From: Liriodendron chinense
Taxonomy: Eukaryota; Streptophyta; Magnoliopsida; Magnoliales; Magnoliaceae
Length of the DNA stretch: 64,000 nt
Assembly (NCBI GenBank): GCA_003013855.2
Contig: ML058448.1
Location: 124,001 to 188,000 of the forward strand
Direction: 5' to 3'
Both the position numbers and the translations under genes were made by a program. The notes under the pieces were generated by a model. The model had not been told where the DNA came from and did not search any database. It worked only from the letters and a program-made list of their open reading frames with translations. Shown piece by piece: positions 45,029 through 57,344 of this stretch; position 1 is the stretch's first letter; each line of letters begins with the position of its first letter.

Positions 45029-45384
45029 GCAAATTTGATATTTTCATTGTTAACTGTTCAATTAATGTCACTAAATAAACTGACTATATTGTGCAGCACG
45101 CTGCTGCTAAAACAGTCCAAATGTCATATTGGTTGAACAATCCCAACCTCTTTGTTTGTGGAAATACTTGTTTGTGGAAATACGGCTGTTGGATAGTTTC
45201 ATTGTTAATCGTCCAATAAATGCCACTAATCTGATGTTCAGATAATCAAATAAGCTTTATTTTTGGTTGATGAAACATCTACTCTGGTTACCATAATTTG
45301 GATGGTTTAATTTGAGTATTGGTACTAGATTATTAGATAGCGCTCGATTGTAATCAACCTCTGTAATAGTCTATTAGATTGCAC

Positions 45385-45566
45385 CTGTGGGAGTTTTGTG
45401 CTCTCATTGCCTGTCCCAAGCCTGGATAAAGGAGGGTTGTATCAGGTTGGCAGTGGCATCAAACTTATGCGAGAACTTCCATCATGAATCCAAACAGGAA
45501 CAAGATTCATGTAGCTGACACCAATTAATTGGTATTAGGCTTAGATGATGATGATGATGATGTATG
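45385..45566 (+). repeat. RTE-type LINE 3' end with (GAT)n tail
   Basis: The body tggataaaggagggttgtat is followed by gattcatgtagctgacacca, the ggtattaggcttagatgatg terminus and a run of GAT repeats, in the plus orientation. Confidence 0.65.
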
Positions 45567-46849
45567 CAATTTCGAAGTAATTTCTAAGTGCCTGCATTAA
45601 ATCCATCACTCTCCTGGAATATCAGAGTTTTTCTCTTTTCTCATTTAGAATAAACTAGCATGTTAGTCTAACATATATAAAAAATGGTGATGACTCTTTG
45701 ATCATATGCATCGCATATTGTATGGCTATCTATGCTGTCCAAATTGTTGGCCACCAATCTGTTAGTCAGATAAGTAACTTTTGGTTCATCATAGATCTAA
45801 ATGGAGAACCGTTATTTGAAGGGTTTAATATGAATTAGTTGTGGGGTATTTGAATTAGGTGAGCTCATTTTTTTATACAACTACATGTCTATCATATAGT
45901 GCATGGTTTAGGACCCTGTGAAAAGGAAACTTCCTCCGTGTAACTGTCTTTTGTGTTGTTTTGAGTTTTTAACTTGTAATCATGACCCTTTTAACATCTC
46001 CTTGAGTTTCTTTCATTGAAAAATTCTATAATTTTCCTATTGTTTCCCTCAAACAGCAATGCATTCTCCGATGCATGCAATATTCCCCTTGTGATACCAA
46101 TATGCTTCTGTATTCCATCGGTGCGATGCATGCATTGACACTGATACTGCAACTGGCTGGGACACAGTACCTGTTTTTGTTGACTGCATTTGGGCCATGT
46201 CTTGGAGAAGACTAGTTGCAACAGGTGAGAAAACTATGAAAGCTGTTATCTACTATTTATCCTGAAGCTTTCTAAAACTACTACAGCAAGTGAGATAACA
46301 AGCATGGTTGAGATGATGATGGTCATTGTTGGATACTGCATTTTCTTATTGGTTGACATGCTTAATAGATTTAGGAGGATCACAAAGGGCGGACTCCGTT
46401 CATTGACTTATGCATGGCACCAGGGAGATTGTTTCTTCAGAAGAAAGGAGGAAAAAAAAAAAGACGCATGATTGGCAAAGCGCAACTTGTCTCGTACGTG
46501 TTAAAATCAATAGTACACAGGTTTGCCTTAGGATGGCCCTATGTATCTTATCTATTGGCTACGCTTGAGACAGCTCCATCAGAAAGATAGATAAGAGTGG
46601 TAGTGCTGGCATGATTGGTTTCTCTACTGCGATGTCTTGCACTTGGGTCTCTTCGCCTTAAATCTCCATTCACCTCATCATCCTGGTGCTTCTCTTGCTG
46701 TGGTCAACTTTCCGTATATGTTGCCCAAAACAGTAAACTTTGTGCAGTCGGTTGGCAATCTCTGTCAGGTGGGGGCAAGAATGTCAAATTGCAATTTAAA
46801 TCAGATTGAAATTTACCTTGAAAATGATATTGGTTGACAATGGGTATGA
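45567..46849. other. Intergenic DNA with a hAT-like fragment
   Basis: 46010-46150 (gttaccaatatgcttctgta-like and tgcattgacactgatactgc) resembles the right part of the element at 40675-41758. Nothing else was recognised. Confidence 0.35.
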
Positions 46850-47060
46850 GCCCAGTTGGAGCTGTAGCTCATTGGAAGGTTCTTGTTCCAGATTGACGTC
46901 TTGGGTTTGAATCCAGAGTACTTACTGAAGAAGGGAGGCTACAGATTACAGATTGTTGGAATACAATCGAGTGGAGGGGAAAGTATGAAAGCCACTTATT
47001 AGAGCTTGCTGGAATTGGATAGAGGGGAAAGGAGAATGTAAAAGATCTCCTTGCTGTATT
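46850..47060 (+). mobile_element. Possible tRNA-derived SINE
   Basis: The tRNA-like head gagctgtagctcattggaag (A box TAGCTCATTGG) is followed 35 nt later by the B box gggtttgaatccag. No A-rich tail or target duplication was located, so the right end is uncertain. Confidence 0.4.
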
Positions 47061-47351
47061 CACATCTGTATGCAGAGTGGAATTTTATTTTAGTCTGAAG
47101 AGTGTTCGATTCATATACCATTTAATTAATTTATTTATTTTTATTATTTTTTTAATAGTAGGTTCTCAAACCAGAAGATTCAACCTACTTAAAATAAAAA
47201 TAAAAATAAAAATAAAGAAGATACGAGCCACCCAATGCTTGACCTGTTCTCTCAAATATGGGAGCTGTTATTATACAGCTCAAGGGAAACGACATTTCTG
47301 TCTGAGCCTTCTATCTAAAAGTGGGAAGTACTTCTCGTGGAGCGGTCATGG

Positions 47352-47854
47352 GGAGGACGTGGATTGCCTGCGAATTGCAGGCATCTCCTGCACTTGGAAT
47401 CTAGGTAGGGCCCACTGTGATGTTTGTGAGAAATCTATGTCGTCCAACCATTTTGTGGGCTCATTTTAGGCGGTGTGATAAAAAATGATCTGGATCCAAG
47501 ACTCAAGTGGGCTGTGCAAAAGCAAAAGGTGGGTAGGGAAATTCCTACCGTTTAAACCTCTATGGGGTCCACAGTGATGTTTATAGGCCATCCATACTGT
47601 TCATAATGTCATTCCTAACTGAAAACATGAATATTATCCTGATTCAAAAATTCTGTGGCCTCAGGAATATTTCAACTGTGGAAGTTCAATCGTCATGTTT
47701 TTGGCCCACTTGAGTCTTGGATCCCGTGCATTTTTGGTCTTACCGCCTAAAATGAGCTCACAAAACAGTTGGGCGTAGATTTCTCACAAACATCACAGTG
47801 GGCCCTACCTAGATTCCTCCTGTGACAGGCTTTGGCAGGCAATCTGCGTCACAT
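47352..47854. mobile_element. Fold-back family element
   Basis: The inverted ends are GGACGTGGATTGCCTGC and, inverted, TGACGCAGATTGCCTGC. The core gtagggcccactgtgatgtt / aacatcacagtgggccctac lies inside, with arms matching the inner part of the 9664 element (gtttgtgagaaat). No convincing 9-bp duplication. Confidence 0.65.
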
Positions 47855-48463
47855 TGTCATAATTGGTTGTTCCCATCCATCAAATAAATATAAAAAAGGT
47901 CCACCTTTTGTGTTAAATCAAGTGTTGAGGATCATTGGCATGGGGAATTTGGGGAGCATTAGAATTACTCATGAGGTCTGTGGATGTTAGCAAAACTTTT
48001 GTTGCTAGTAGATGGGAAGTGCCCTTAAGAGCTGTTTGGATTGGTGTAAATAAAAAAGTAAATGAGAGAAGGAAATCGATTTCCTTGGATGTGACAGTTA
48101 TTCTCATTTGTGAAAGCCAAGATGACTGGGTGAATGAATATCTGAGATTTCTACCTGTTTTTGAATGACAATTCTCACTTTCTTAACCATTTGACATCTT
48201 CACATTTACGCATTTTGAGCATTGACCCAATTGAATTTATGTTGAAATCATACATGCTAAAACTAAAAAAACCTTCACTCCATAATTAACCTTTTTCATA
48301 GTTTTCCATGATAAAATCCTTCACTCCACTCACAGGTGTGCTTGGCCTTGCCATGATAACAAGGCTTCCTGTATTCTGTAACAGCTCGAGTATTGTCACA
48401 AGAATTCGACAATGACCTACCTATTCTAAGAACAACTCTCAACTCCAAGGCAAGCTTCCTAAG

Positions 48464-49830
48464 CTAAATTGCCTTTTTTGACGCTTCACTAGTGGCTGCA
48501 TACTCTGTTTCTATTTTCGAATTAGTGATGTACTTTGGGTTTTGAAAGTCCACATTAGTGCACCCAATCATAGATAGATCCTCGTGTCCATAAACTAAGA
48601 CTAGGTCCTTGGTTTTCTCCAGGAGCTTCATGGTATGTTTCACAGTTGTCCAATGATTCATGTCGGGATTGCTTCGGTATTGGTTCACCACACTTGCTAA
48701 GAAGGCAATATCTTGCCTGTCATACAACATCACTTACACTAGTCTCTCAATGTTGGATTTAAGGGGAATATTCTTCATTGCTTGCCTCTCCTCAGGAATC
48801 TTGGGAACGTCATTACTAGATAGGCTAATGTTGTGCTTGAAAGCTACATTGGTGTTCTTGGCATTGGCCATGGAAAGTTTCTCAAAGATATTGTCTAAGT
48901 AATGTTGTGCTTGAAAGGTACGTTGGTGTTCTCGGCATTGGCCAAGGAAAATTTCTCAAAGATATTGTCTATGAAAGCTGCTTAGGAGTCTTTAGGGTTA
49001 CCGCGGCTTAATTTCGATAAAGCAGTGAACAACCAAATTTTCACATCTGTCATGTTTCCAATGTCATTTTGATTAACAGAATGTCATCTACATGAAGAAG
49101 GAAACATATCTTTGCTCCAGTCGATTTGAGGTAGACACGTGATTTCTTAGGAGTTTTCATGAAGCTATAGGTGTGCACTACCTCATTGAACTTTAATTCC
49201 AGCTCCTACATGCTTGCTTGAGGCTATATAGTAGTTTATGGAGCTTGCACACTTTTGACTCTTGTCCAGGTTGGCAATATACTTCTGGTTACTCTAAATA
49301 AGGAATCATAGTCTCCCCCACGATTGGATCTCAATTCTTTGATACCTATTCAATTCTTTTTCAACCAACGCCTTATATTTTGAATATCACAAAGGCATTA
49401 AATGTATTGTATGAAAAAAAGGTTAACCGAATTGAAAGTAGTTATCAATGAATGTAAAAAAATACTCATATACTAATCTTTCTTATTGAATGAGCCACAC
49501 ACATCAGTGTGCTCAATCTTGAGGAGCTGTAGTTCGATCCTTGCTCCCTTTCAGAAACGACTTCTTGGTTATCTTCCTATGGAAATGGGCTTCACGGTTG
49601 GGCAGAAGATCATTTTAGACATCAGAAATAATCCGGTCATTTGATAACCTCTTCAGCTTGTCTTCGTGGGGATGACCAAGCATTGTCACATATGCAAAGG
49701 TTCCCAACCAAGCCGTGTCACATATACAAAGGTATCTTTTGTCGCTAAATTTCTTTTTAGATCCTTTAGCTAGAGTGGTAGACCCTATGGGTTTCAACAC
49801 TAAGGTCATGGTTTGAGTAGCCATGTGGTG
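48464..49830 (-). pseudogene. Ty1/copia polyprotein relic
   Basis: Minus-strand fragments: 49824-49615 contains LGHPHEDKLKRLSND, like the GAG-pre-integrase/integrase zinc region. Further down are HTDVCG-like integrase traces. 48733-48464 reads WTTVKHTMKLLEKTKDLVLV then YAATSEASKKA, the RT/RNase H end of copia. Many stops separate them. A 74-bp tandem duplication (48826-48899 and 48900-48973, starting taatgttgtgcttgaaag) lies within the RT part. Confidence 0.7.
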
Positions 49831-50313
49831 TGTGTGTAAAAAAAAGAAGAAGAAGTTAACAATAATTCAGGCTAAATAGAAGTGGTTTGGGATGATAGGA
49901 TGTACGGTTTATCTTCAGCTTACTAGATGCTACTACTTTTCCTTTAGGGGAGCTTTGAACAGTTGTTTCAAAGGTGAATGTGTATTCCTGCTCAGACAAT
50001 CTAAATGTCGAGATGGAGTTTCTTATAGATGGATTGTAGGAGCAATTATACAGGACAATCTTGTTTGTACTGCTTAAGTCGAGGACCAACTGATTAAGGT
50101 GCTACGGTTGATATCAACTGAAAATGTAGTGGACCTTTTGGCTTTGATGATTCGTCCTTTTAATGCCCATGTTCTCAACATGGGATTGCGTGTGGAGGTC
50201 CATTAGTTTTAGGGCTAGTGAGAGATTGTTGGGGTTGTACTATGAAAAACCAATGTTTGGTTGCTCTTTCAGACCTTATTTTCTTTGACATAGTTTATGC
50301 TTTAATTATTCAT

Positions 50314-50558
50314 ATGACATGGTTTTCTTATGTGAGAATATGTTTATTATTCATTTAGGTTTTGAGGTATGGCCTTCAAGTCCTTGGGCATTTTAAATAT
50401 GACATGGTTTTCTTATGTGAGAATATGTTTATTATTCATTTAGGTTTTGAGGTATGGCCTTGGGCATTTTAAATATGACATAGTTGTCTTATGTGAGAAT
50501 ATGTTTATTGTTCATTTAGGTTTTGAGGTATGGCCTTCAAGTCCTTGGGCATTTTAGA
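50314..50558. repeat. Three-copy tandem repeat, about 85-bp unit
   Basis: Copies start at 50314, 50399 and 50475 with atgacatggttttcttatgt (or a one-base variant). The second copy lacks 9 nt (tcaagtcct). It lies about 380 bp downstream of the minus-strand protease stop. Confidence 0.85.
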
Positions 50559-50940
50559 AATTGGATACATCGGTCAAGTGCCAAGGTAAAGATGTGGTCC
50601 ATGGTCAAGTTATATGTTATATATACTACATATAACATTTAACGTATTCATAATATTTATAAATAAAAATAATTTAAATATTAAATATCAAACCGAGTTA
50701 AGTCATCCTGAGTCATGTAGTCAAACTCGATATAACTTGACATTAAGTCGGGAGTCGTGAAATTTAAAACCATACTATAAACCCACCGAAAAGTAGCTGT
50801 TTGGATACTGTATAGTGATAATGGAACCCATTACATATATGAGAATTACATAAAGAAGCGACATATTTCTACATTTCTTCATAACTGCTTTGTTACCAAA
50901 GCATGGGATAAACAAGCTTGAGATATGCAACTAGTGAGGA

Positions 50941-52085
50941 TTAAGCGGCTGTGGGATAAGAAGCCATCATGGCAATACCACACAGGCCTTCTTTAGCATC
51001 AACATCCCTTTCCATCATAATGTATCCATCTTCACCCCAAGAAGTCCCCCAAGAGTTCTTCACTAGCCAATACTTTGTCCCATCATTTGTGGTTCCATAT
51101 CCAATGGCCGTCACTCCATGGTCTAGTTCAGTACCACAATCTCCTGTAAAGACACCGCTTGAGTAGAACTGGAAAGCAGATCCGCTTGCATCAATTGCGA
51201 CAGAAACGGGTTGGTTTGCCACAGCCTTCAATAGTGCCTTCTCGCTGTTGGCTGTTACATCTTCGTAACCGTTGATCTTGGCCACATGGTTGGCTGACTT
51301 CTTGGAGTTGCAAGTGCCATCAACTCCCCTGTAGGGGTAGTTGGCTTCTGTCGTAAGTCCTCGGTTGTGTTGGATGAATTTGAAGGCGTCGTCCATGAAA
51401 CCACCTCCACAGCCTTGATCCACGCCGCTGGTATCACAGTCCACCAGCTCTTGCTCGGATAAAGAAAGCAACTTGCCTGATTTGAGTTGGGTAATCCCTT
51501 CCGTGGCTGCAACTGCTGAGAATGCCCAGCAACATCCTATTTGGTGACACCCAGCAGCAAGTTAGCTAACACTAGATAACAATATCATGTCCCTTTAAAG
51601 AACAAAAGTTACTGTGATTGAAGAAAATCAGCTAAATTCACGAGAAGGTAATAATGCTTACCACATTGTCCTTGGTCTTTGATTGGGGTTACAGCGCCCT
51701 TCTTTCTCCAATCCATACTAGATGGCACAGTCACATTCTCATACATGAACGGCGTGGCTCTCAATGCTCTTGTTTGAGTGGGCCTAAATCCATTACGGGT
51801 AGCCTTGAACTCCTCGTTGGTTTGGTCTGCAAATTCATTTACACTAAGCTTGTAAGATCGGTCCCCAGCATTGTTGAAGGATTCTATGAAATCCACATTG
51901 TCCTTGAATATCTTGAAACGTAGCTCTTTCTCAGCTGCATCCTTGTATGTGCGACCATATCGAGCCATCCATTGCTCGTGCCTGTTGGACATGGACGCTT
52001 CCTGTAGAGTGCGGCCCATGGCGTGAGAAGCCCACACTCCCAAGATGAACAAGGCTACGAAGAAAGATTTGGTTGAGGAAGCCAT
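50941..52085 (-). CDS. SAG39: SAG39-type papain-like cysteine protease, 339 aa, two exons
   Basis: Exon 1 is 52085-51662 and exon 2 is 51536-50941. The 125-nt GT-AG intron is in phase 1, splitting Gly142. A signal peptide covers about residues 1-24. The I29 inhibitor prodomain has a full ERFNIN motif (Glu52, Arg56, Phe60, Asn63, Ile67, Asn71). The peptidase C1A domain starts near PSSMDWRKKGAV (121-132). Catalytic residues are Cys144, His281 and Asn302, with oxyanion Gln138; GCGGG is at 183-187 and disulfide cysteines are present. NVT at 117-119 is a glycosylation sequon. The family comprises secreted or vacuolar proteases active in senescence and cell death; substrate is unknown. There is no C-terminal granulin domain. 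A TATATAAA box lies 78 nt upstream of the ATG. It pairs with the divergent copy at 57345. Confidence 0.95.
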
Positions 52086-52162
52086 GGTGTTAGCTGAGGA
52101 GTGTATGGATGATCTGATGATGTGATTATGGAAGTGGGTGCATATACTTACTGTAACCTGAG

Positions 52163-52170
52163 TTTATATA
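52163..52170 (-). promoter_or_regulatory. TATA box of the intact protease gene
   Basis: TATATAAA on the minus strand, 78 nt before the ATG. The plus-strand copy has the same motif at a similar distance (57258-57265). Confidence 0.7.
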
Positions 52171-52836
52171 CAGGATATTTTGGGCCCCACATGATTCACT
52201 AATCTCCATTGCTTTATGTTACTGTGGTGAAGATTGAGACTTGATATACGTGCCTGATCCAGTGTATTGATTTGGATGGCTAAAATGACATTTTCTATTC
52301 TATCTTGTACTTAAATTTCGTGTACGTTGCGCTTCTCTGTACTAACATTCTATATTTCTATACTAATAATCGGTTTAAGAGAAAAATTCACGCACAACTA
52401 ATTGGCTTGTGAGCTTTCACCTACAATGCTTTTATTCTCCCGGAATGTGTCACTTGTGTAAAACACCCAGCCCGTCAAAAAGGTGGGTCACATCATAAGG
52501 ATCACCTGTTATGAAAATCGGACCAATGACCACTCTACTCTTTCGGTGGCCACAGCCTACATTGATGCAGATAGTCAGATCACCTGATGAGTAACCATCC
52601 TGTTTTTTCATTCCGGGTGATCTACAAGGTGCGCTCCACCGTTTGAACGCCAGGGTTCTAATGCTCTGGCTGACCCGTTAGCACTTAAAAAAACAAAAAA
52701 AAGTTCTGGTATATGTACACGTCAAAGGCGTGCCAATACGGTAAACATGTCCAAGATCTGAGTACTCCACTTGATGAGCTGCGAAAATATAAGCCATTTC
52801 AATCATCAAGTGGGCTAGAGTAGTGTAAGAAATAAT
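52171..52836. other. Upstream region of the intact protease gene
   Basis: No element or gene was identified. Any further regulatory sequence of the protease would lie here, up to the edge of the LTR element. Confidence 0.4.
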
Positions 52837-53559
52837 TTTACTTAGGAGCTATGTGGTAAGGTCGATCACCGTCTCCTTTACAAGATAATTACTTTGAATC
52901 CACTAGGCTTTCGGGACTATTCAGCCGGACTTCCTCGAGTCCACGAGAGGATATCTCGAATCCCCAAGAAAAAAATTGAAATAAATCGAAATTGATTGAT
53001 TAATAATAAGATGAATGACATTAACGAGTTTAAAACGAAATTGATTGATTAACAATAAGATGAATGGCATTAACGAGTTTAAAACGATTATAAATAGAGA
53101 AAACAAAATCTTGAAAACGTAATCAAAAGAGTCCTAAGAAAAATAAGAAAGAAATCAGAAAAATCGTGTAAGTTTGCGCAAGTCAGCATCAAGTTATCGA
53201 TTGATCTATTCGATTGGTCGATCGATCGAAATTTCTAAAAGTGTCCAGAGATGTCCTAGAGATAAATTGAGATTTTTGGCGAGATTCGCGATCAAGATCG
53301 ACCAAGCTTGTCGATTGATCGACAATTGCAAAATATGTCCACTGACTTTCTGGACCACTTGACAGATTTGCAATCGATCTGTCTAAACTCAATTTTGATT
53401 GATCTAAATAGGCAGAATCTGGACACCAACCAGACTGAAAATTCATGCAGAATTTCACTCGGTCGATTGGACTGGTCGATCGATCGAACTTTGCTGAATT
53501 TTATCAACTTCTCCTTGATCTTTTTTTCAGTCCATATGTGATAGAAATATACACAATCA
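52837..53559 (-). mobile_element. 3' LTR of gag-protease-only element
   Basis: Direct copy of the LTR at 55512-56158: shared blocks include gagatttttggcgagatt, ttgcaaaatat and accaaccagactgaaa. It starts TGATTGTG on the minus strand next to the PPT. A 49-bp tandem duplication (52989-53037, 53038-53086; two mismatches) is unique to this copy and explains its greater length. The left limit is approximate. Confidence 0.82.
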
Positions 53560-53560
53560 T

Positions 53561-53574
53561 CGCTCTTCCCCCAC
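53561..53574 (-). other. Polypurine tract of the gag-protease-only element
   Basis: GTGGGGGAAGAGCG on the minus strand directly adjoins the LTR start, where plus-strand synthesis would be primed. Confidence 0.75.
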
Positions 53575-55497
53575 TTGAAAAAAACTTGTCATCGAGTTTC
53601 GCTTCGGGCTTGAATCACGAACCCCGTCCAACATCAGCACTAGATGTGTTGTAGTAGATTTCTTTGGTGGCGAAGGGAGGTCACATACTTTTTCCTTCTT
53701 CTCGCATTCTTCTTCAATGTCGCGCCTTACAAGGAGAGACTGCCACTCTACTTTAAAAGTTTTGGGATTCTTTTTCGAGATCATAGGAGCGAGAATAATC
53801 TTCTTCCCATCCTTCGCAAATGTAATGATATTGTTCTAACCCCGATGCACAGCATCTCGATCAAATTGCCATGGACGTCCAAGTATCATGTAACAAGCGT
53901 CCATGTCTATAACGTCACACAACACTTGGTCGTTATAGAATTTACCAATTGAAAAGGAAACGAGGCATTAATCCGTTACCATCATCGCACTCTCTTCTAG
54001 ATTCAACCAATCGTATACGGATATGGATGCGGTATAGTCTCCAATTTTATATTCCACCATCGTTCGTGACACGATGTTTTCACAACTTCCACCATCAATG
54101 ATCACATCACAAACCCTTCCATTGACCGTGTATCTAGTGCGAAAAAGGTTGTGGCGTTGGGACTTGGCTCCCATCTCTGGTGTGAACATCTGCCTCTGCA
54201 CAACCAGGGACACACTCTGATCTTTAGGCGTCCACTTAGCTCATTTTTCCTCATATTTGGCATCTTCAGCAATGTCGAACCTTGTGCCATTCCCTACATC
54301 TCCAACACCCCCACCTGCAACGACCAAATTAGCCATCGGTCGTTGAGGGCATGTATTTGATAAACGACCCGGTTGGCCACATCGAAAGCAATAATTAGGT
54401 CTTGGTTGACCATATGGTTTAGGAATTCGGCTCAGGCTTATAGTAGTTGTCACGATATGTTGGAGCCTTGATGGGCCATTTCCCAAACCTCAAATTGCAG
54501 GGTAGGAGAGGAAGGATGTACTTCAGCAGGTGCTTTCCCATTGGCTTGGAATGTATTCCTTGTGAAGGATCAGTCGTGGGAGTTGATGTGGCATCGTAAG
54601 ATTGAGTAGTGGCCCCTTACAAGTTGGGTCTCTATCTTAGTTGCTAGTTCCACCGCATCATCCACAGTCAAATTGGATGTAATTGAACTCGGTCCTGAAT
54701 TGTGGGCCGTAAACCGCCGATAAACCGCGCTATCTTCTGTGGGTCGATTTCCAACAAGTAGTTTCATGTTGCTAACCTTTGAAATTCTTCCATGTATTCA
54801 ACAATGGTTTGGTTTCCTTACCTATAATTTTGGTATTGCTTGGAACAATAACTATTCATAATCTCATGGAAGGAATCGAGATCGAAGAAGTTGTCTAATC
54901 CGTGGCCATAATCGGATGGGCAACTTATTCTGACGGGTATGAGTGAGCTGTGCAACTGTTCTCACGATATAGAAGAACCCGACTTCAACTCGTACGTAAC
55001 TAACTTAACTTGCTTGTCTTTCAAAATATCCATATAATCAAAATAATGTTCAACTTCCGCAAGTCAATAAAGGAAATCCTCTATATATAGTAAGCCATTA
55101 AAATTAGGAAGTTTAGCTTTACCTCGAAAATCTCTTTTAGCATGATCCCCACGATCATTCCAACGTGCAAACCATCGTATAATAATATTTTCGACCTCGT
55201 CATTGTTGGGTTTTGAATTATCTAGGGTAACCCTGCAATTGGCCACTGAGGGCGCTCCACAGAATATGAGGTTGTTCCGTACAACGATCATAGGTGGTTG
55301 ATCGTCACCTTGAGCTTCGGGCAGAATGATCGCCGTTGCGATACGGTCAAGGGTTGCCTGTATACCTTACAAGATCAACCAATCCTCCCGCTACGCTGTA
55401 TCGAAAACTGCCATCGTGAGATAATTTTTTGGAGCACCGTCCGAAGGATGAAAATTCGACCCTTCGTTAGAAGCCATCGCCCCGAGGTAAAATCCTC
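53575..55497 (-). pseudogene. Internal region with gag and protease only (decayed Ty3/gypsy derivative)
   Basis: Minus-strand order: a gag core at 55291-55064 (KAKLPNFNGLLYIEDFLY), a zinc knuckle at about 54390-54349 (CFRCGQPGRLSNTC, with Arg in place of the zinc-binding His), and a retropepsin at 54213-53968 (CDVIIDGGSCENIVS). The linker KTFKVEWQSLLVRRDI then leads within 60 residues to NSMTSFFQVGEER, which resembles the far C-terminal end of plant Ty3 integrase polyproteins. RT, RNase H and integrase are missing, so an internal deletion is inferred. Frameshifts and stops make it non-coding today. Its whole internal region is under 2 kb. Confidence 0.75.
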
Positions 55498-55509
55498 GCT
55501 CTAATACCA
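55498..55509 (-). other. Primer-binding site (initiator tRNA-Met type)
   Basis: TGGTATTAGAGC on the minus strand, two bases inside the 5' LTR, differs at one position from the standard plant TGGTATCAGAGC PBS complementary to the tRNA-Met 3' end. Confidence 0.85.
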
Positions 55510-55511
55510 CT

Positions 55512-56158
55512 TGATGCAGGGAGGACGTGGTAAGGTCGGTCACCATTTTCCTCACTGGAAAACTATCTTGAATCCACAAGGCTTTCCAGGACTCCTCAAT
55601 CGGACTTCCTCAAATCCACGAGAAATCGAAAAATCGAAATTGATTGGTTAATAATAAAATGAATAACGTTAATGACTTTAAAACGACTATAAATAGAGAA
55701 TACTAAATCCTAGAAACATAATCAAAAGTCCCTAGAAAAATAAAAACTAAATCAGAAAAATCACGCAAGTCGCGTTGGTCATTGATCGATCTTTGCGATC
55801 GGTTGATCCATTAAAATTCTCAAAAGTATTCAGAGATGTCCAGAGACAAATTGAGATTTTTGGCGAGATTTGTAGTTGATCGACCAAGCCTTTCAATTGA
55901 TCAACAATTGCAAAATATTTCCAATGACTTTCTAGACTATTTGACAAATTTGCAGTCGATCTAAACTCAATTTCGATTGATCTAAACTCAATTTCAAGTG
56001 ATATAAATAGGTAGAATTTAGACATCAACCAGACTGAAATTTTTGCTCGATTTTGATCGGTCAATTCAACTGATCGACTGGACAAACTTTGCTGAATTTT
56101 GTCGACTTTTCCTTGATCTTTTTTTGATCCATGTGTATAGAAATATGTTGGATCCTCA
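55512..56158 (-). mobile_element. 5' LTR of gag-protease-only element
   Basis: Bounded on the plus strand by tgatgcaggg and gatcctca (TG...CA). It aligns with the LTR at 52837-53559 along its whole length with many substitutions, which indicates an old insertion. No matching 5-bp duplication was found at the outer ends. Confidence 0.82.
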
Positions 56159-57257
56159 CATTTCCTTAGGGGTCTCCTCCTGACATCATAATTGGATAAA
56201 TAAAAATATTTTTTCCTTGTCTTTTCATACATCCACACTCGATACACCCACGCGCCCACCCACGCCACGTGCACTTGATCCCTAGTCTTTTCATATGTTT
56301 CTTACATTGTGGCCCACCTAATGAGTAAAACTGGCAGATACTAATAAGATAAAAGCAATTCTTAACCGTTCGTTTATTTGGAAACCCACCTCTTAATTAA
56401 GCCGGACGGACATTTGGGCCACGAAACCTACATTACCTTACCCACCCGATGGATTGCTCATATACTCCACATTGCAGTACACGCATGTGAAGTCCGCAAT
56501 ACTCACGTCCATGGACATGCCGGCATACATATACACACACGTGTACCGTATTAAGCTGTTGCGGAGCCTACATGTTTTGTGTCTGTGCATCTGACCCATC
56601 CAATAGGTGCGCCCCAATATCATGATGGTCATACGCTCCAAATTCAGGCTGATCTGACAATCAGGTTGGTCAAACCATAGAAAACAATTTAATACCTCAC
56701 AAAAATCTGGAAATTCAAGCAGCGGGTCTCACCTAATAATTGGATTGGCCAGATTTTTTAGGCCTCTCTTCTTATCATCATGGTTGGAAGATACCTTTGG
56801 ACACGGATTGGATTCTTTACCCATAGCACAGTGAGCCCCACTTCGATCTTTAGGCTATTGTATATGGGTTTCTATGGTGTAATGGTAGGCCCCGCCGGTA
56901 GCATCACCTGGCACACACACAAAAAAAAGAAAAAAGAAAAAAAAAAAGGGGTGTTCTGCCCATCAGGGGGTTCACATCAGGCGATGTTCTTCCTCCACTC
57001 CTAAACAGGTCAGATGTCGTACACCATCACATGTGCAAAAGATTGACGGTAACTAAACCTTGATAGCGTCATTGATAGTATGTGTGAACAAAGGAGAACG
57101 TAGACGAAAAGATTGCTATAACAAAACGAAGCCTATCTCTGTAGCCATCCACACCATTACATTTGCCCCGGCACGTATATATGCATCTTTCTCTCTCTCA
57201 ATCAATAACAAGAATGCAAGGGAGAGTAATGACTACTGTGGGGTGTAATGCAATGTC
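56159..57257. other. Upstream region of the second protease copy
   Basis: Intergenic; an A-rich tract at 56930-56948. No bounded element or gene was recognised. Confidence 0.4.
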
Positions 57258-57265
57258 TATATAAA
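57258..57265 (+). promoter_or_regulatory. TATA box of the second protease copy
   Basis: TATATAAA, 80 nt before the ATG at 57345, conserved in motif and spacing with the intact copy. Confidence 0.7.
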
Positions 57266-57344
57266 GCAAAGCCTCCTTCGATTGTATGCATCCCTCCTCC
57301 ATATCCATCCTCAGCCCGTCCATCACGCCCTCTTTCTTTTTACA

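Noticed and set aside
53089..53097. TATAAATAG on the plus strand of the LTR as its promoter
   Set aside because: The PBS, PPT and gag show that the element reads on the minus strand, so this motif points the wrong way.
55747..56274. A 175-codon minus-strand frame
   Set aside because: It covers the 5' LTR of the gag-protease element, and LTRs are non-coding.
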